A stretch of 64,000 nt of DNA from Anoplopoma fimbria (Eukaryota; Chordata; Actinopteri; Perciformes; Anoplopomatidae): assembly GCF_027596085.1 (NCBI RefSeq), contig NC_072466.1:23272113-23336112 (forward strand), read 5' to 3'. The position numbers were made by a program, and so were the translations under genes. Of the stretch, positions 1 through 11,903 are shown one piece after another. How positions within the stretch are numbered: position 1 is the stretch's first letter; every line of letters starts with the position of its first letter. The notes beneath the pieces are model-generated. The model was not told the DNA's origin. It saw only the letters and a program-made list of their open reading frames with translations, and did no database searches.

Positions 1-2315
1 CATTTAACTATCTACCTCCAAAATAAATTGTATACGTGGTCAGTCTGCTACATTTTGGAAAATTCTGATAAAAATACTTCATTGATTTGAAGCTATGGTG
101 AAAGTGTTGAGAAAGAAGTACAAATATACCAAATGGTGCAGTTAAATTTTTTTTAAAAAAAATGTATTTGGAGCTGTATAGCAAATTCCACCACATGCAA
201 CTGTACCTGCTATCACTGGGGCAGTATATTGTTGTTGTTTCAGGTTGACCTGCAGGGCGACAGATGCTACCAGCTAAAAGCTAAAGTGTTGTATTCCTGT
301 ATATCTTCATATGACATGACCTGACCTGACATCATTAATCCACAGCTAAAGCAGCTGTAAGGTCGGCCTGTACGACTCAGCGGGGGTTAATGTAATGTCA
401 GCCAGTGCACACTGCATCTACACCACTGTGTGATTTCTCATGTGTTCTGTCAACCCATTTTCTTATCACATGCAATATATTACGGCAGATGAAAGACCTG
501 ACGGTTATTTCCAATCTTAGCGCGAGGAACAAGAAGAACATGATGTCAGTGATGTCAGATTAGGCTTCGACAGCTAGCAGCGCTGTGTGCTTTGCCTCCT
601 CAACTCACAGAGTCACAGCTGGACTGTTTTTCACAAGGCCACAATGAACCTGAGTCAGAGAACAGTTTGTAAAAATGTTGTTAAAATAGGTAAGAGTTTT
701 GGATTGAGATAAAACATGAGAGGTGAAACCAAATGTTTTGGAAGGGTCTCATCCCTATAGTAGAGCTTTAATATAAAAGGGTTCCCGGTAGAACCCCCAC
801 CCAGGGGACTTTTATATTCAAGGGTTTCATCTAGAACCCACCCAGGGTTCCTCATGAGGCTCCCAAAGGGCCAGGGTTGATGTGGTGCAGCACAACTAAC
901 AACCATCGTGGTTCACAATTAAAATTTGTGGGGGGTCTGGGCTGGGCTTTAAACACAAGGGGCATTTATTGAAAAAAAGTAACTAGCACATCAATATATT
1001 GTTTCAAACTGATGTTTGGCAGCCATTTGTTAGCTTCACTTGTTCTGCGATGCTATTTTGAAGCCAAAGAGATGTCTGTGTCTGGTCTAGTCAGAGGCCC
1101 CTTCAGTCTGTAGCTTCCTCTTCTTGACTGTGAGCCCAGCTTCCGAAGATCAAGACCCTTCCCGCTGACAAAGGAGATGCATTGCAAAAACCCAGCCGAG
1201 CAACCGACAAACAGCTATAAATGGAAAGGAGTTTTGGTAGAATTCATCAATGGGTTAGTGGAAACGAGCTGAACAAGGGTTCCTTCCAGGAATCCAGAGT
1301 CAGCTGAGTATCCGACATTCATAGCAAGTGTATTCATTATGCAGGCTCAGTCATCGCTGCGCTAACGTCTCCTTTATTTGTGTGTGTGCTCCAGTTTCCT
1401 ACGGTGCTCCTATATGTCTCGCTGCTCAGAGACAGGAGCCGGCAGAACTGGCGCGTTTTTTTTTATTTGGTGACACGGAAGATACGGCAGGCGTCAGAAA
1501 AAGAAGCTCTGCAGAGTCGCAATCAACTTTACTGTGTGAATGTGGAGTAGGTTAAAGTGTGTGTGAATGTGTGTGTGTGTATGTGTGTGCTTCAGCACCT
1601 TTGCTGGGTAGGTGGTATTGTAGGCTGGTGAGAAACAGAAAAATGAGTCACCGGTTCCAATCATGTTTTTCACACTTGTGAGTGTCTGCATTGTGCAGAT
1701 AAACGGCACAGTGGTGATCATCCTCACATTATCCCAGATACTGATATTGCTAGAATCGTATGCAGCCATGAGACAAACACGTACTTGCGTTCGCTACAAA
1801 GCCGACTTCTCGCCCCTTTACTGGTCCTCCCAGCTTGCCACCTCCAGAGATAATGACCGTGGGCCGGTGTGGGATGAGCGGATAGTCGTCAAAATGTCAG
1901 CGTCGCCTTCAGACTGAGGCTTCATTGTGGTTCTCAGTTTGCCAAGACTGTGAGGAGGAGCAGCTGAGGAAGAAGTGGTGCCACTAATGAACCCTAGTTA
2001 GGCTCCACTCCGTTATATTGACACATCTGGTGGCATTTTTGGTCTTCAGCATGCTTTCCTGTCGCCTTATTAAGGGATCCGTATGAGGCTGCCAACTAGC
2101 ACCGTGACTCACGCAGGATGCAGTATGCAGTATGCTTTGTGTTTGCTCCCCGTGCTTGTTACCGAGTCTTAAAGAGGCCCCTCTATAACCTCCGCGTGAA
2201 ACACCGCCAGCAGGTTCTCATCCTTTGGCCACTTTGATGGCTGTTGAATATTGTGGTGGAAGTTTTTCCAATACAATTTACTATACTAATACCCAATTTG
2301 TACTAGTACTATCTA
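1..2315. other. non-coding sequence upstream of fyn
   Basis: No open frame here resembles a known protein or shows paired splice sites. Around 735-870 there is a degenerate segment rich in 'GGGTTC' and 'GAACCC' motifs in both orientations, like small foldback elements common in fish. A short impure GT tract lies at about 1557-1590. I see nothing else supportable. Confidence 0.5.
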
Positions 2316-2860
2316 TGTCCCGAGATGAGTCCCAGTGAGCGTTGAAATAATGATCCAATGACAAATGAAATGTCCTTGCGGTATTTTATTTCTTTGCATG
2401 AAAGAGCCAGAAGTTTACAGAGTCACCGGGAGCCTGCAAAGTACTGAACTCCCGAGTCAGGCTGCTCACCCCTGTATATATGGGAGCCGGGGTGGCCAGG
2501 CTCAGTTCTGAGTTAGCATCTCCTGACAATGAATGGGTGAAGGAGGGGGGGTATGAAGAACAAAAGGGGTGCATGAATATCAAAGAAGAGGTAGAAAAAC
2601 AAAGGAGAGGAAGAAGACCAAAAGGTGGGTATGAGTCTCAGGTAGGGAGGAAGGACCAAGGTGTGAGAGGGCCAAAAGGTGGGGGCATGAATGAAAGGAC
2701 ATAAGGAGCGTCTCCACACAGTGTAACTTAGCATACAGAGAGACGAGGTTCTCCACCTTTAGAATACACATCATAGTACATTTCATTCAAAACCTTTAGA
2801 GTAAAATCTTCACATCATAGTACATTTCATTCAAACCCTTTACACTATATACTTCCAACA
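2316..2860 (-). mobile_element. possible solo LTR of a retroelement
   Basis: Read on the minus strand, the segment starts TGTTGGAAG and ends CTCGGGACA, giving TGT...ACA ends. It contains a TATA-like box (CATATATACAG, about 2472-2482) followed roughly 90 nt later by AATAAA (2385-2390), the order expected for U3-R-U5. A near-perfect direct repeat of about 33 bp with a 44-bp period (2767 and 2811) sits in the would-be U3, where enhancer duplications often lie. A purine-rich tract occupies 2530-2700. No gag or pol coding sequence is adjacent, so a solo LTR is the simplest reading. I could not find a matching target-site duplication, so the boundaries are uncertain. Confidence 0.35.
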
Positions 2861-5850
2861 TACACTAATATAATTTTCCATTACAATATCCAGCTTAATA
2901 GAAAGAGCTGTCTTCTTGACCGTCAGATCCACTCCTCATCTTCACGACGCTGCCGAGGAGCGAATTATCTGCAGCAGCAGCAGCCACGCTCAAGGCCCCG
3001 CTGAGAGACTTCCGCTATGGGAACCATCAAAGTGCTGCACTGGAACCAGCAATCCTCAGTCAGCACCACCACCACAGCACACTGAGATATCCCTCTGTAT
3101 CTGCCAGCAGTGACAGCAGAAACTATATACATCAGAGGTCTTCATGTGCAGCCATATATTGCAGAATGTGTGGCTCGTAGATATCGTTACAGCTCATCAT
3201 GTAGATACACATTTATAGTAAAAAAAAACCTGGACATTTAAATGCCTCATGGATGATGTAGGATGATCCCAGGGAAATATTTTACACTGAATTTACTTCT
3301 TTGTCGGTGCACATAAGACATGAACAGACATAATACAGTGTTGGTCCAACATGAGCATCTAGAACAGCAACAGTGCTCCCTGGTATAGATTCTAAAATGT
3401 GCGTAATGTTACTGATCAAACCGTTCTAAAGCTGAATCAGTCATTTGTCAGTCCACAGAAGATAAATCTGCAATTACCATTATTTAAATTTGTGTCCTCT
3501 ATTCTGGTTTCAGGTCTTCGGACAATGCGAATATGTGACCCTAAATTGGCACTGTTTTCTGACCTTTTTTATAGAGTCAATAATGAATCAAGTCATCGAG
3601 AAAATAATCTGCTTAATGGATGATTCAATGAATTGTCAGTTTCAGCCCAGAAGCATTCAGTGAGCCCTTGCTACTGGGGTAAAAGCAACTGTATATGTTC
3701 TGTTTAAGTTGTTGTATTCCTGAAAGAATACAAGGATCGTGTTTTTTTTTTTTTTTTGTTGTTTTTTGTAAGTGCCTGCCCTTTTCCAAACAGTTTTGAA
3801 CGACGGCGTCTCCGATGCTTCTGTGTAACAAACCATCTGGCGCGTCATGTTAAATGTCACGCTCCTCACTCAAACTTTGCCGTGGGCTGGCATCTTATAC
3901 TGGTCTATCGACGTTACTGTCAGGGAAAGCTTGGTATGTCTGCTGCTCCTGTAACAGCTTATTCCAGTGCATGATTGTAGAACAAAGTGCTAGAAATATC
4001 CCGAGATAAAAATATACACCCCAATCGGCAAAAATGGGCACAAAAAAATGCTGGTTTGTTTGCCAAGAGTGTTTTTTTAGGGGTTTTTCTTAGTAGTCGG
4101 GTAGAATTATACCTTGCCGTTTGAGCTTGTGTTCTTTTGCAATGCACTGCTAACCATACAAACATACATACATAAAACATAGTAAATTAGTCATAACATC
4201 TAGAAGAGGTGGAGAGGAAAAAGGGCAAAGAAGAGGTGGAGTGATTGATCACCTGCTTCATCTACAGATGTTCTCTTCTATCCCTCATCCCTCCATCTTG
4301 CTTCACATAAAAGGGGGCCAGCATGGGCGTAGGGAACTCATTGGCTGGAGGGGTTTCCAACCACAGCACTCTAATGATCTCTCACCTAACCCCCCTCATC
4401 TGTTGCTTGTCATAGCGTTCCACTGGGTGGGTGGGTGGTTGGGTGAAGACCGGTGCGTTCACGCGGTGTGCTGTCTGTTTATAGGGATTGTTTTTTTTCT
4501 TTGTTTGACTATCAAAAGTAACATGGTTTCAAGTTTATGAACTGTCTCCGCCTAATGCTTGAACAGTTGGCTGCAGCCCTGCAGCGTGTTAAGATGTGGT
4601 TGTGCGAGAGGGCCTGCTGTGTCAACGGTACAGCACCATAACCTCATCCTGTTTTTACTGACTCAAGACCTGCTAAAGAGCCCACCTTCTACCGACACAT
4701 CTGCTGCAGCACACCAATGACTTGCTTTTGAATCTGTTCAACTATTTACGCCTCTGAAAATTCTTGACCCGATCAGACTTGCGTGGTTGACGGTGCTGTC
4801 ACGTGTCACTGTGCCAATTCCTCCGCTGCATAAAGGCATCTTGAGAAAAATCAGAGACAAGTGCTCCCCCTGTATTTAATGCATGCAGATTAAGCGTGTG
4901 GGGAGAAGAGAATGAGCTCTTTTTTTTTTATTGGCCAGTTTTGAAAAAGCAGGGGGGTCAGATGGTAGCTCCACCCTTAACACGATTACAGCCGTAGCTC
5001 CTCATTGACAAGCTTTAGACTTACCGCTCGGCCCTGCTGAGAGATGTGACGGGTATATTGTCACCGGGAGCCGCGAGAGGCTTTAAGGTGCGCAAGGTCT
5101 CCTAAACGGCTTCACACTCGGACGAGCCGATTGTGGACACGGATGCACAGAGGCCAACAATGGAGTCTTTCACTCGGACGCGGCACGGAAACATTTCTGG
5201 TTTGCAAATGAGCACTAATATCAAACCCTCCCGGGCGAGACGCTATCGAATCGCACAAAGAAAAACCCCTCTGGGGCAGAAACGCCGTAAATCCCACAGG
5301 GTTCCAGTTATCTAAACAACCCACCGTGTGGACTGCCGCTCTTTGATTCCCTCAGAGCTCCCAGTGTCCCCACTCAGCGTTGTCATCATGTCTTATTAAC
5401 CAATTTACAGACTGAGGGTTGTCAAGGTGGTTGAGTGCGGTTTCGTGGCGCCAACGCGGACGTGGAGAGAAGAGCACTTTTGATGTTTGCACCAGCCTCC
5501 TCCGCTTAGGGCAATCTGGCTCATCAATGGAGGTTTAGCTGTGACGTGGTTTTAATTATAGTGTGGAGGGAGGGAGGGAGGTACAGGGGTGGCCGTTGGG
5601 CTGCGTCCATATGCCAGCCTCGGGTCCCCAGAGACTAAGCCAGCGGCTTAATGAGCAGCCCCGCAGGAATTAGTGCTAGTTTAACCTCGCTGTTTTGACT
5701 GCTGGGAGAAGCCTGCTGCTCAGCTGATTTACAGCCACTGAAGAGGATGAGGGGTGGGGGGGTTGCTAAGGAAGCTTGGAGCTTGCCCTGTCTGTCAGCA
5801 CACACATGTACTTCCTAAAATATTTCGGGAGTGAGCAATTAGGAAGACAT
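2861..5850. other. non-coding sequence, no gene seen
   Basis: Open frames are short and lack family resemblance or splice context. A GC-rich patch at 2930-3110 carries a short CAG run. A poly-T run lies near 3742-3758. I see no promoter or RNA gene that I can support. Confidence 0.5.
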
Positions 5851-5853
5851 GAA

Positions 5854-6530
5854 AGGGATAGTGTGGATGTTTTGAAGTGGGGTTGTATGAGGTACTTATC
5901 CATAGTCAATGATTTACTTACAGTAGATAACAGTCGGTACACCAACAGTTTGGAGGAACAGACAGGAGCACCAGCAAGCAGCAAAGCAATGTTCTGTTGT
6001 AGACGGGGGACGCAGTAAAACGTGTTTCTGGCACCTAAAAAAAATTATATCATTTTACGTGTACGCTATATTTATAATATTTTCAATTTTCACCAAAAAC
6101 TACCAGACTTGCTGGTTTGTCTTATTGTGTGAATCCGAACTTCACAAAGTCATGCAGTAACACAAACAAAGTAACCGATCGAGGCAGTGGAAGAACCACA
6201 ACTCTTATGTTCTCTGAGGTGTAATTACTGGGTTTTTTTCAAGGGAGTCCGAAGGCTTTAGCGAGAGCATAGATGGATATATTGGCTTCAGTTCCCTCGT
6301 CAGAAACATAGACTGTGTAGCTGTCTGACAGCGAGGTACACCAGCGAAAATAATCTGATTATAGCGTACACTTAAACTGATATTACATCAACAACAGTGC
6401 ATTGCTTTGATCCTGTGCCGGTACTCCTGTCCAAACTGGTGGCATCCCGACCGCCATATACCGTAAGTATTACTCTCACTATGGATAAGTACCTCACACA
6501 ACCCCACTTCAAAACATCCAAAATATCCCT
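5854..6530. mobile_element. foldback (inverted-repeat) non-autonomous DNA element
   Basis: Bases 5854-5903 and 6481-6530 are reverse complements at about 47 of 50 positions. The shared core includes ATGGATAAGTACCTCA and CCCCACTTCAAAACATCC. Weaker inverted similarity continues inward on both arms. About 580 bp separates the two cores, and no transposase-like frame is present. This architecture fits a foldback or MITE-type element. The core sequence is of a kind found repeatedly in percomorph genomes, but I do not assign a family name. Confidence 0.6.
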
Positions 6531-6544
6531 TCAAAAACTACAAT

Positions 6545-9500
6545 CTTTCATGACTAAGGCTGGGAATTGTTGGAAACACTAGTGCCTATACAATACCAGG
6601 TATTCGAATAAAAAAAAACTCTCTGAACAAACCACATACTCACTACTTTTTAATTATTTAGATAGATAAGTGTAAATAATTCTACACCTGCCCCAACTGT
6701 TTGTCTACTTGAACACCACGTTAAAAATGCATCAACACTGCGAGTGCTCACGTCCCCTACACTGTGCTGCGGACACCGTCCACAGTCAGCCGCACGCAGA
6801 AGAAACTGAAGATCGTATCATAGCTGCAGCGAATGACTTACTAATCTGCCATGGATATATGAAACTCTTCATTATCTCACGACCTGGGTGCAGCATGAAG
6901 CCATGAGACAGATGTGAAACAAGAAAAGGAAACGAAGGAAGCAGGAAGTGTGACGGGTTCGGATGCGCTTACAGTAAATGAGAATATCAGCCTGATGCAT
7001 CAGCACCGCGGCCCTCTTAAGACGTTTCCTGTTCATTTGTCTTGAAGGAGCCCACCTGCTGTGTTTTGCTGTAGCCTCGCTGCAAACCAAAGACAGACAA
7101 CTGGGGGGGGGATTGCATCAGGCCCGCCTCTCTCGTATGATATTACCGTGGTGACCCAAAGTCGACTTTTGGGTATGAGAGGTGTAAAATCCAGACTCAC
7201 AGATTCAGTGTACGGGTTTGCGTGGACAAATTCTTCCATCGGACAGGGCACCTTGATTTTGAAGATTTGTCACAGCTGAGGACAGAGCTCCTCTGTGTTT
7301 TGCTTCCCACGTGGCTTCACCATGATTGATGGTCAGTCCATCACACAGGAAGTTCCCCCCTGGCGGGTCATTCAGCCCAGCCTTGAGGCCGGCAGACAAG
7401 CCTCTCTGCCCCTGCGCGACCAGTCTCTCAGTCATTTCTCCTGGTGGATTATGGTTCAGCTACACACCACACTTTTACCAAAACGGTGTTCAGTCTATTC
7501 GTCTGCCCAACACTGTGGTGCAAATCAACAATGACTTGCAATATTGACATGAAATGAAAGTGTGTTGACTATTTCCTCGTCCAGCAAATTGTCCATGACA
7601 AGATATATATAGATCCTTTTCTACCCCAGGAACTTCCCTCCGCAAAGAGGAAGCTTTTGAGGAACTTTATGTGTTTTGACAGCAGTGGACCAGGGTCTAA
7701 ATTTAGTTCCTGCCACATTTGACCCCACAAAAAGGCCTTGGTCGAGGGTAGTACTTTATGGAAGAACTGGAACTTGTGGATGGGATTTGGAATGACCGCT
7801 GTGGATTGTCAAACACACACACAGTGCAGCTGCTTCAACTTGTGTACCACCTCATTCACTAAAACAACGAACTACTATATGAGTAATTATCAAATCTAAG
7901 TCAGAAGTTGTCGTGAGTAAAATTGGAGCACTCAAATCACACATGTTGGATTTATTTTAAGGCGGTTCTTTGGTTTTTCATACTAAATATCTAAAAAAAA
8001 TAACTAAAAGTTTTAAAAAGACATTGTTACATACTTTCCAATGTAGAAAAGGCTTTTAAACAACAGTTAGACCACATTATAGGGAGATTGATTTCAGGTA
8101 TAGGATGATGTGAAAATTTCATGCCACAATTATCCTGGCCAAAAATAATTGCAATATAAGCTATCATCCTGATAATCATAAAATATGCTTAAAATTCTTA
8201 AAATGGCACTAAAACATGTTTTCTTTAAAAAACGTTAAATTACACCATTTTACATAGACAGCAACTGTAAAAAGGATCGCTCCGTCAAGAAAAATAACGC
8301 AATCGAAGCTTCAAATTGCGATATTATTTATTTCTCATTAAAAATGTTGCCAAAATTAAATTATTTAATTCTGGGCCCCTCAGCACAATTTAGAGCCATG
8401 ATTGACTGACTGAGACAAACAGTCATGTAACAAAGATTCAGTGAAATTTTGACTGAACTGCAGGCTGTTTATGTAGAGAGAGGGGGTTGTGAGTAGAGGT
8501 TATACAAATGTAAATAGTTCAATATGTAGAGCACGTGAAGCCCCCATTTTTTCACCTAATAGATGTAACACTAAGCAAAGTGTTTAATATATAGAGAATT
8601 AATTATTATATTTTATTGTATGCAAAACACAGAGAAATTCTACTAGCATTTTTAACATTTTGTATGATGTATGGCATCATAAATGTGTTATGCCGCATAA
8701 AATACATGTTTGTTGTTCAATTTAGCTTAGTTTTCTTTGTTCATTTCAGTGATGATGAAACATAAAAATATATTTTTTTTCCTTTTGACATTTTAGTCAT
8801 CAGTTTGTGTAAATTGGTATCCTCGCTGTTCACTTCCTGTCTCTCCTGTTGGGCCGCGTTCCTCAAGTGGGTGCATCATGTTAAGACAATGAACGATGAG
8901 CCTTTAAGATTATCCCCCAGCCGGAACACAATCCTCTTTGGAGGTGCTGAGCAGTGTGTGTGGGGGGGGGTTCTGGGTCTGGGTTTGCTGTCTAGACGCT
9001 TGCAGCTCTGTGTGTGGGAACGCGCTGTACCGAGCCGGGCACAGCTGTACCACTCCTCTCCTCTGAGGCACATCACATTCTCATGTCTGAAGTCGCACAG
9101 TCACCAGACACACACACACACAGGAACAGAGAGGTATAGTTTTCATTCCAGAGACGTGTTTTGAAGCAGAGCTGTCTAAGTGTTGTCGCGCCGGTTCATC
9201 CTCCATCACTCACAGGATTTCACATCGCCATGGCTACTGCCTCAGTTCCACTCCCCCTGACTCTGCCCAGCCTGGCCCTGCCAGCAGAGCAAGGAACCCC
9301 ATAGCACATCAGTGTGCTCAGGAATGTGGTAACCTAGCAACGGGGGGCTGGAGACAGATCGCCGCGTAGGGTCGATGATTGGCGACCGTGCCTCGTTCGC
9401 TTAGAGGTAAATCTGGCTTCTGTGACGTCAGACTCTGATGTTCAACAGTTGTACTTGGATGTAGCCTGTATGCTTTTTTTTCCAATATTACTACTCTTTA

Positions 9501-9668
9501 AAAAAATCTGGTCATCATCAGTATGAATTTCCAAGATTATTCAATTTATTTTATTAATTTGACTGAATGTTCTGAATTTATTTAGCACTTTTTAAAAACA
9601 GAATGGGGAAAAATAAATAAATAAATCAGCACAGAAAGTAGAATGCAAGATGTCGGTTGCCTGTCATG
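6545..9668. other. non-coding sequence, AT-rich in the middle
   Basis: No convincing exon. The stretch at about 8090-8400 resembles fish repeats with 'ATTATCCTGGCCAAAATAATTG'-like motifs, too degraded to delimit. A palindromic TGACGTCA (CRE-like) occurs at 9423-9430 without a recognisable promoter around it. A small impure CA tract lies near 9109-9121. Confidence 0.45.
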
Positions 9669-9671
9669 CCG

Positions 9672-9672
<1 letters not shown>

Positions 9673-9716
<44 letters not shown>
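9673..9716. repeat. (CT)n microsatellite
   Basis: An uninterrupted run of about 22 CT dinucleotides in non-coding sequence. Confidence 0.95.
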
Positions 9717-9719
<3 letters not shown>

Positions 9720-11310
9720 GTTTCCTCTCTCTATTTCTAACGTAACAGTTCAATAAACACTTAATGGCACAAAAATAGAACTCCAATCAATAACAATAAA
9801 ATCAATTTACCATAGAAAAAACTTAACCCCTATCACCCCAAGTGAGGGTTGAGTAAAAACTATCATGAAAGTGAGTCTGAAAGTTTTAGGAAGCAGGTTT
9901 AAAAAAGAAAGAAATGTATAGCACAACTTTAAGTTGATTGACCAAACTGTCTTGTAAATACCTATTGGCTAGAACCTCATAGTTATTGCACTAAAAAAAC
10001 CAACAACGTGGGTGCTGAAATGAGTAGTGAAGGTGTGTAAATACAGGAGAAATGAATAAAGATATATTTCTGGCACTTCCTTTTCCTCTGCAAGGTGGGG
10101 GAAGTTACCGCAGCACAAATGCGGTATGGCATCAAACTCATTTATCCTGCCATGAAGAATGAATGTGGCTGCCGGGGTAATAAAACATACATCTTCTGTA
10201 AGTGGCATAGTAAGCTGACATGTAGACAGCAGAGTGGTTCAAAGTAAGCTCTGTGTTTTACTTCTGCTGTAGAAAGGGGTTGACAGGATCCAGAGTCAAA
10301 ACCAGTGACGCGCTCCCCCAGCCTTGTTCGACTCCAGGTTAAGAAAGTGAAACTGTGAAGATGAAACGCAGAGAGCTTGCTGGAGCAGAACATAGAGGCC
10401 TCCTTGGCCTATTTCCAGGATGACTGGTTGACTCGTTGACTTCATCAGCAAAACTGTCTTCCTCCGGAATGGAAGAACCGAGCGGTTATTTTCAGAGTTC
10501 TTTTTTGGGGTGGAGCCCGAGCCACGTCATCGCATAGTTGATGTTCTCAGAGAGTTGACTGGAAATGTATCACCCTTTCAAGGTGTGTATCAGGCTTCTA
10601 ACCACATCCCGTCACAAAGTGATGAGGCCCAGATAAGTGAGCGTTCAGCAGGTTGTTGCACCTTCTGCACATCTGCAGAAAAATGCAGCGCCTCACCAGA
10701 TAAAACGCGTAGTCGGTACCGTTTTCACTTTTTAGTTTGTAGTTTTTCCCTCATAAAGGTATTGCCATTGTGACGGTAAACCTGTGTGCCCCAGTAAGAA
10801 GCAAAGCCCTTAGCAGTACCAGTGAGAGCCTTTTGTCTTGCTGCCCTGAATTCATTGAGGACCTAAGGAAAACTTAAAAAAAGCAAGGAGTTGTAACAAT
10901 GCTTTATGTCCTCCTGTTTCCTGTGGAGTCAGCATCGCAGCAGTCTCAGAAGACGGGTTTGACAATAGGGCTGTCCTCCATATGTCACTCTTTATAATAA
11001 GTTGAATATTGCACTTAGTGTTGATCTGCGAGCTGCTCTTCGTTGCAGTATTTTGGCTTTCTCCGGCTCACAGAACAAGTCCATTACTCTCTACCTAATG
11101 AAGGAAGGCGAATTTTGGTTCAAACTATTTTTTCTTAAGGTGGTAAAGAGTCCATTTTACTCAAACTTAATCTTAAACGGACTATGGGTCTGATTGATCT
11201 GCGATGTCAAATGTGGTCCCAATTGGTAGCAGAATGGATATGCTATAAAACCACAACATTCCAGGTGCGATCCTGGGCCGTGGGACATTTGTCAAATGTC
11301 ATCTTTTTTA
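9717..11310. other. non-coding sequence, no gene seen
   Basis: Only short frames without family similarity. No RNA gene or repeat boundary that I can define. Confidence 0.45.
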
Positions 11311-11884
11311 CATTACATTACAGTCATTTAGCAGACGCTTTTATCCAAAGCGACTTACAGGAAGTGTATTCAACATAGGTATTCAAGAGAACTACTAGTC
11401 ACCAGAAGTCATAAGTGCATCTCCTTTCTTAAACAAGCATCTCAAAGTATAAACCAGAGCAGAAGTATAGTGCAGAGGCAGATTACTACGAAAACAATAA
11501 TTGCAACAGACTAATACGAATATAATAAGTGCTACAAACTACTACGAATAGGATAAGTGCAGTAAACAAATACGAATTCAATAAGTGCAGCGAACTGATA
11601 GGAATACAGTAAGTGCAGCAACTAATACGAATGCAATAAGTGCTACGAGGAAGGCTCCGGGTAGTACTTCCTGAAGAGGTGAGTTTTCAGCCTGCGCCTA
11701 AAGATGGGCAGTGACTCTGCTGTCCTGACGTCAGTGGGGAGTTCATTCCTCCACTGAGGGGCCAGGACAGAAAAAAGCTGTGACCGGGTGGATCGGCCGC
11801 AGGGACCTCTGAGCGACGGGGCAACCAGTCGCCCCGAGGCAGCAGAGAGGAGTGGTCGGGCGGGGGTGTAGGGCTTGACCAAGG
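11311..11884 (-). mobile_element. 5'-truncated LINE: C-terminal end of ORF2 plus 3' tail
   Basis: On the minus strand, 11882-11643 reads as a short open frame ending RRLKTHLFRKYYPEPSS. The 'W.NELP..VR.A.SL..F.RRLKTHLF' pattern is the usual C-terminal end of reverse transcriptases in L2/CR1-type fish LINEs. The 3' UTR follows and ends in AAGCGTCTGCTAAATGACT plus short GTAAT repeats (11311-11345 on the plus strand). Only the last roughly 80 codons survive, so the element is dead. Its final 3' sequence is shared with the SINE at 13763-14060. Confidence 0.75.
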
Positions 11885-11903
11885 CCTACACCCCCGCCCG
11901 ACC
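11854..11903. repeat. 19-bp perfect inverted repeat at the LINE 5' end
   Basis: Bases 11854-11872 and 11885-11903 are exact reverse complements of 19 bp, separated by 12 bp. The left arm lies inside the LINE coding remnant. The right arm is at or beyond its truncated 5' end, so a short piece of element was copied in opposite orientation. Confidence 0.85.

Noticed and set aside
8805..9164. 119-codon plus-strand frame
   Set aside because: No domain similarity, it crosses a short CA tract, and an opposite-strand frame covers the same bases. Treated as chance.
11727..11734. TGACGTCA CRE-like palindrome
   Set aside because: It lies within the coding remnant of the LINE and is part of the reverse transcriptase C-terminal codons.
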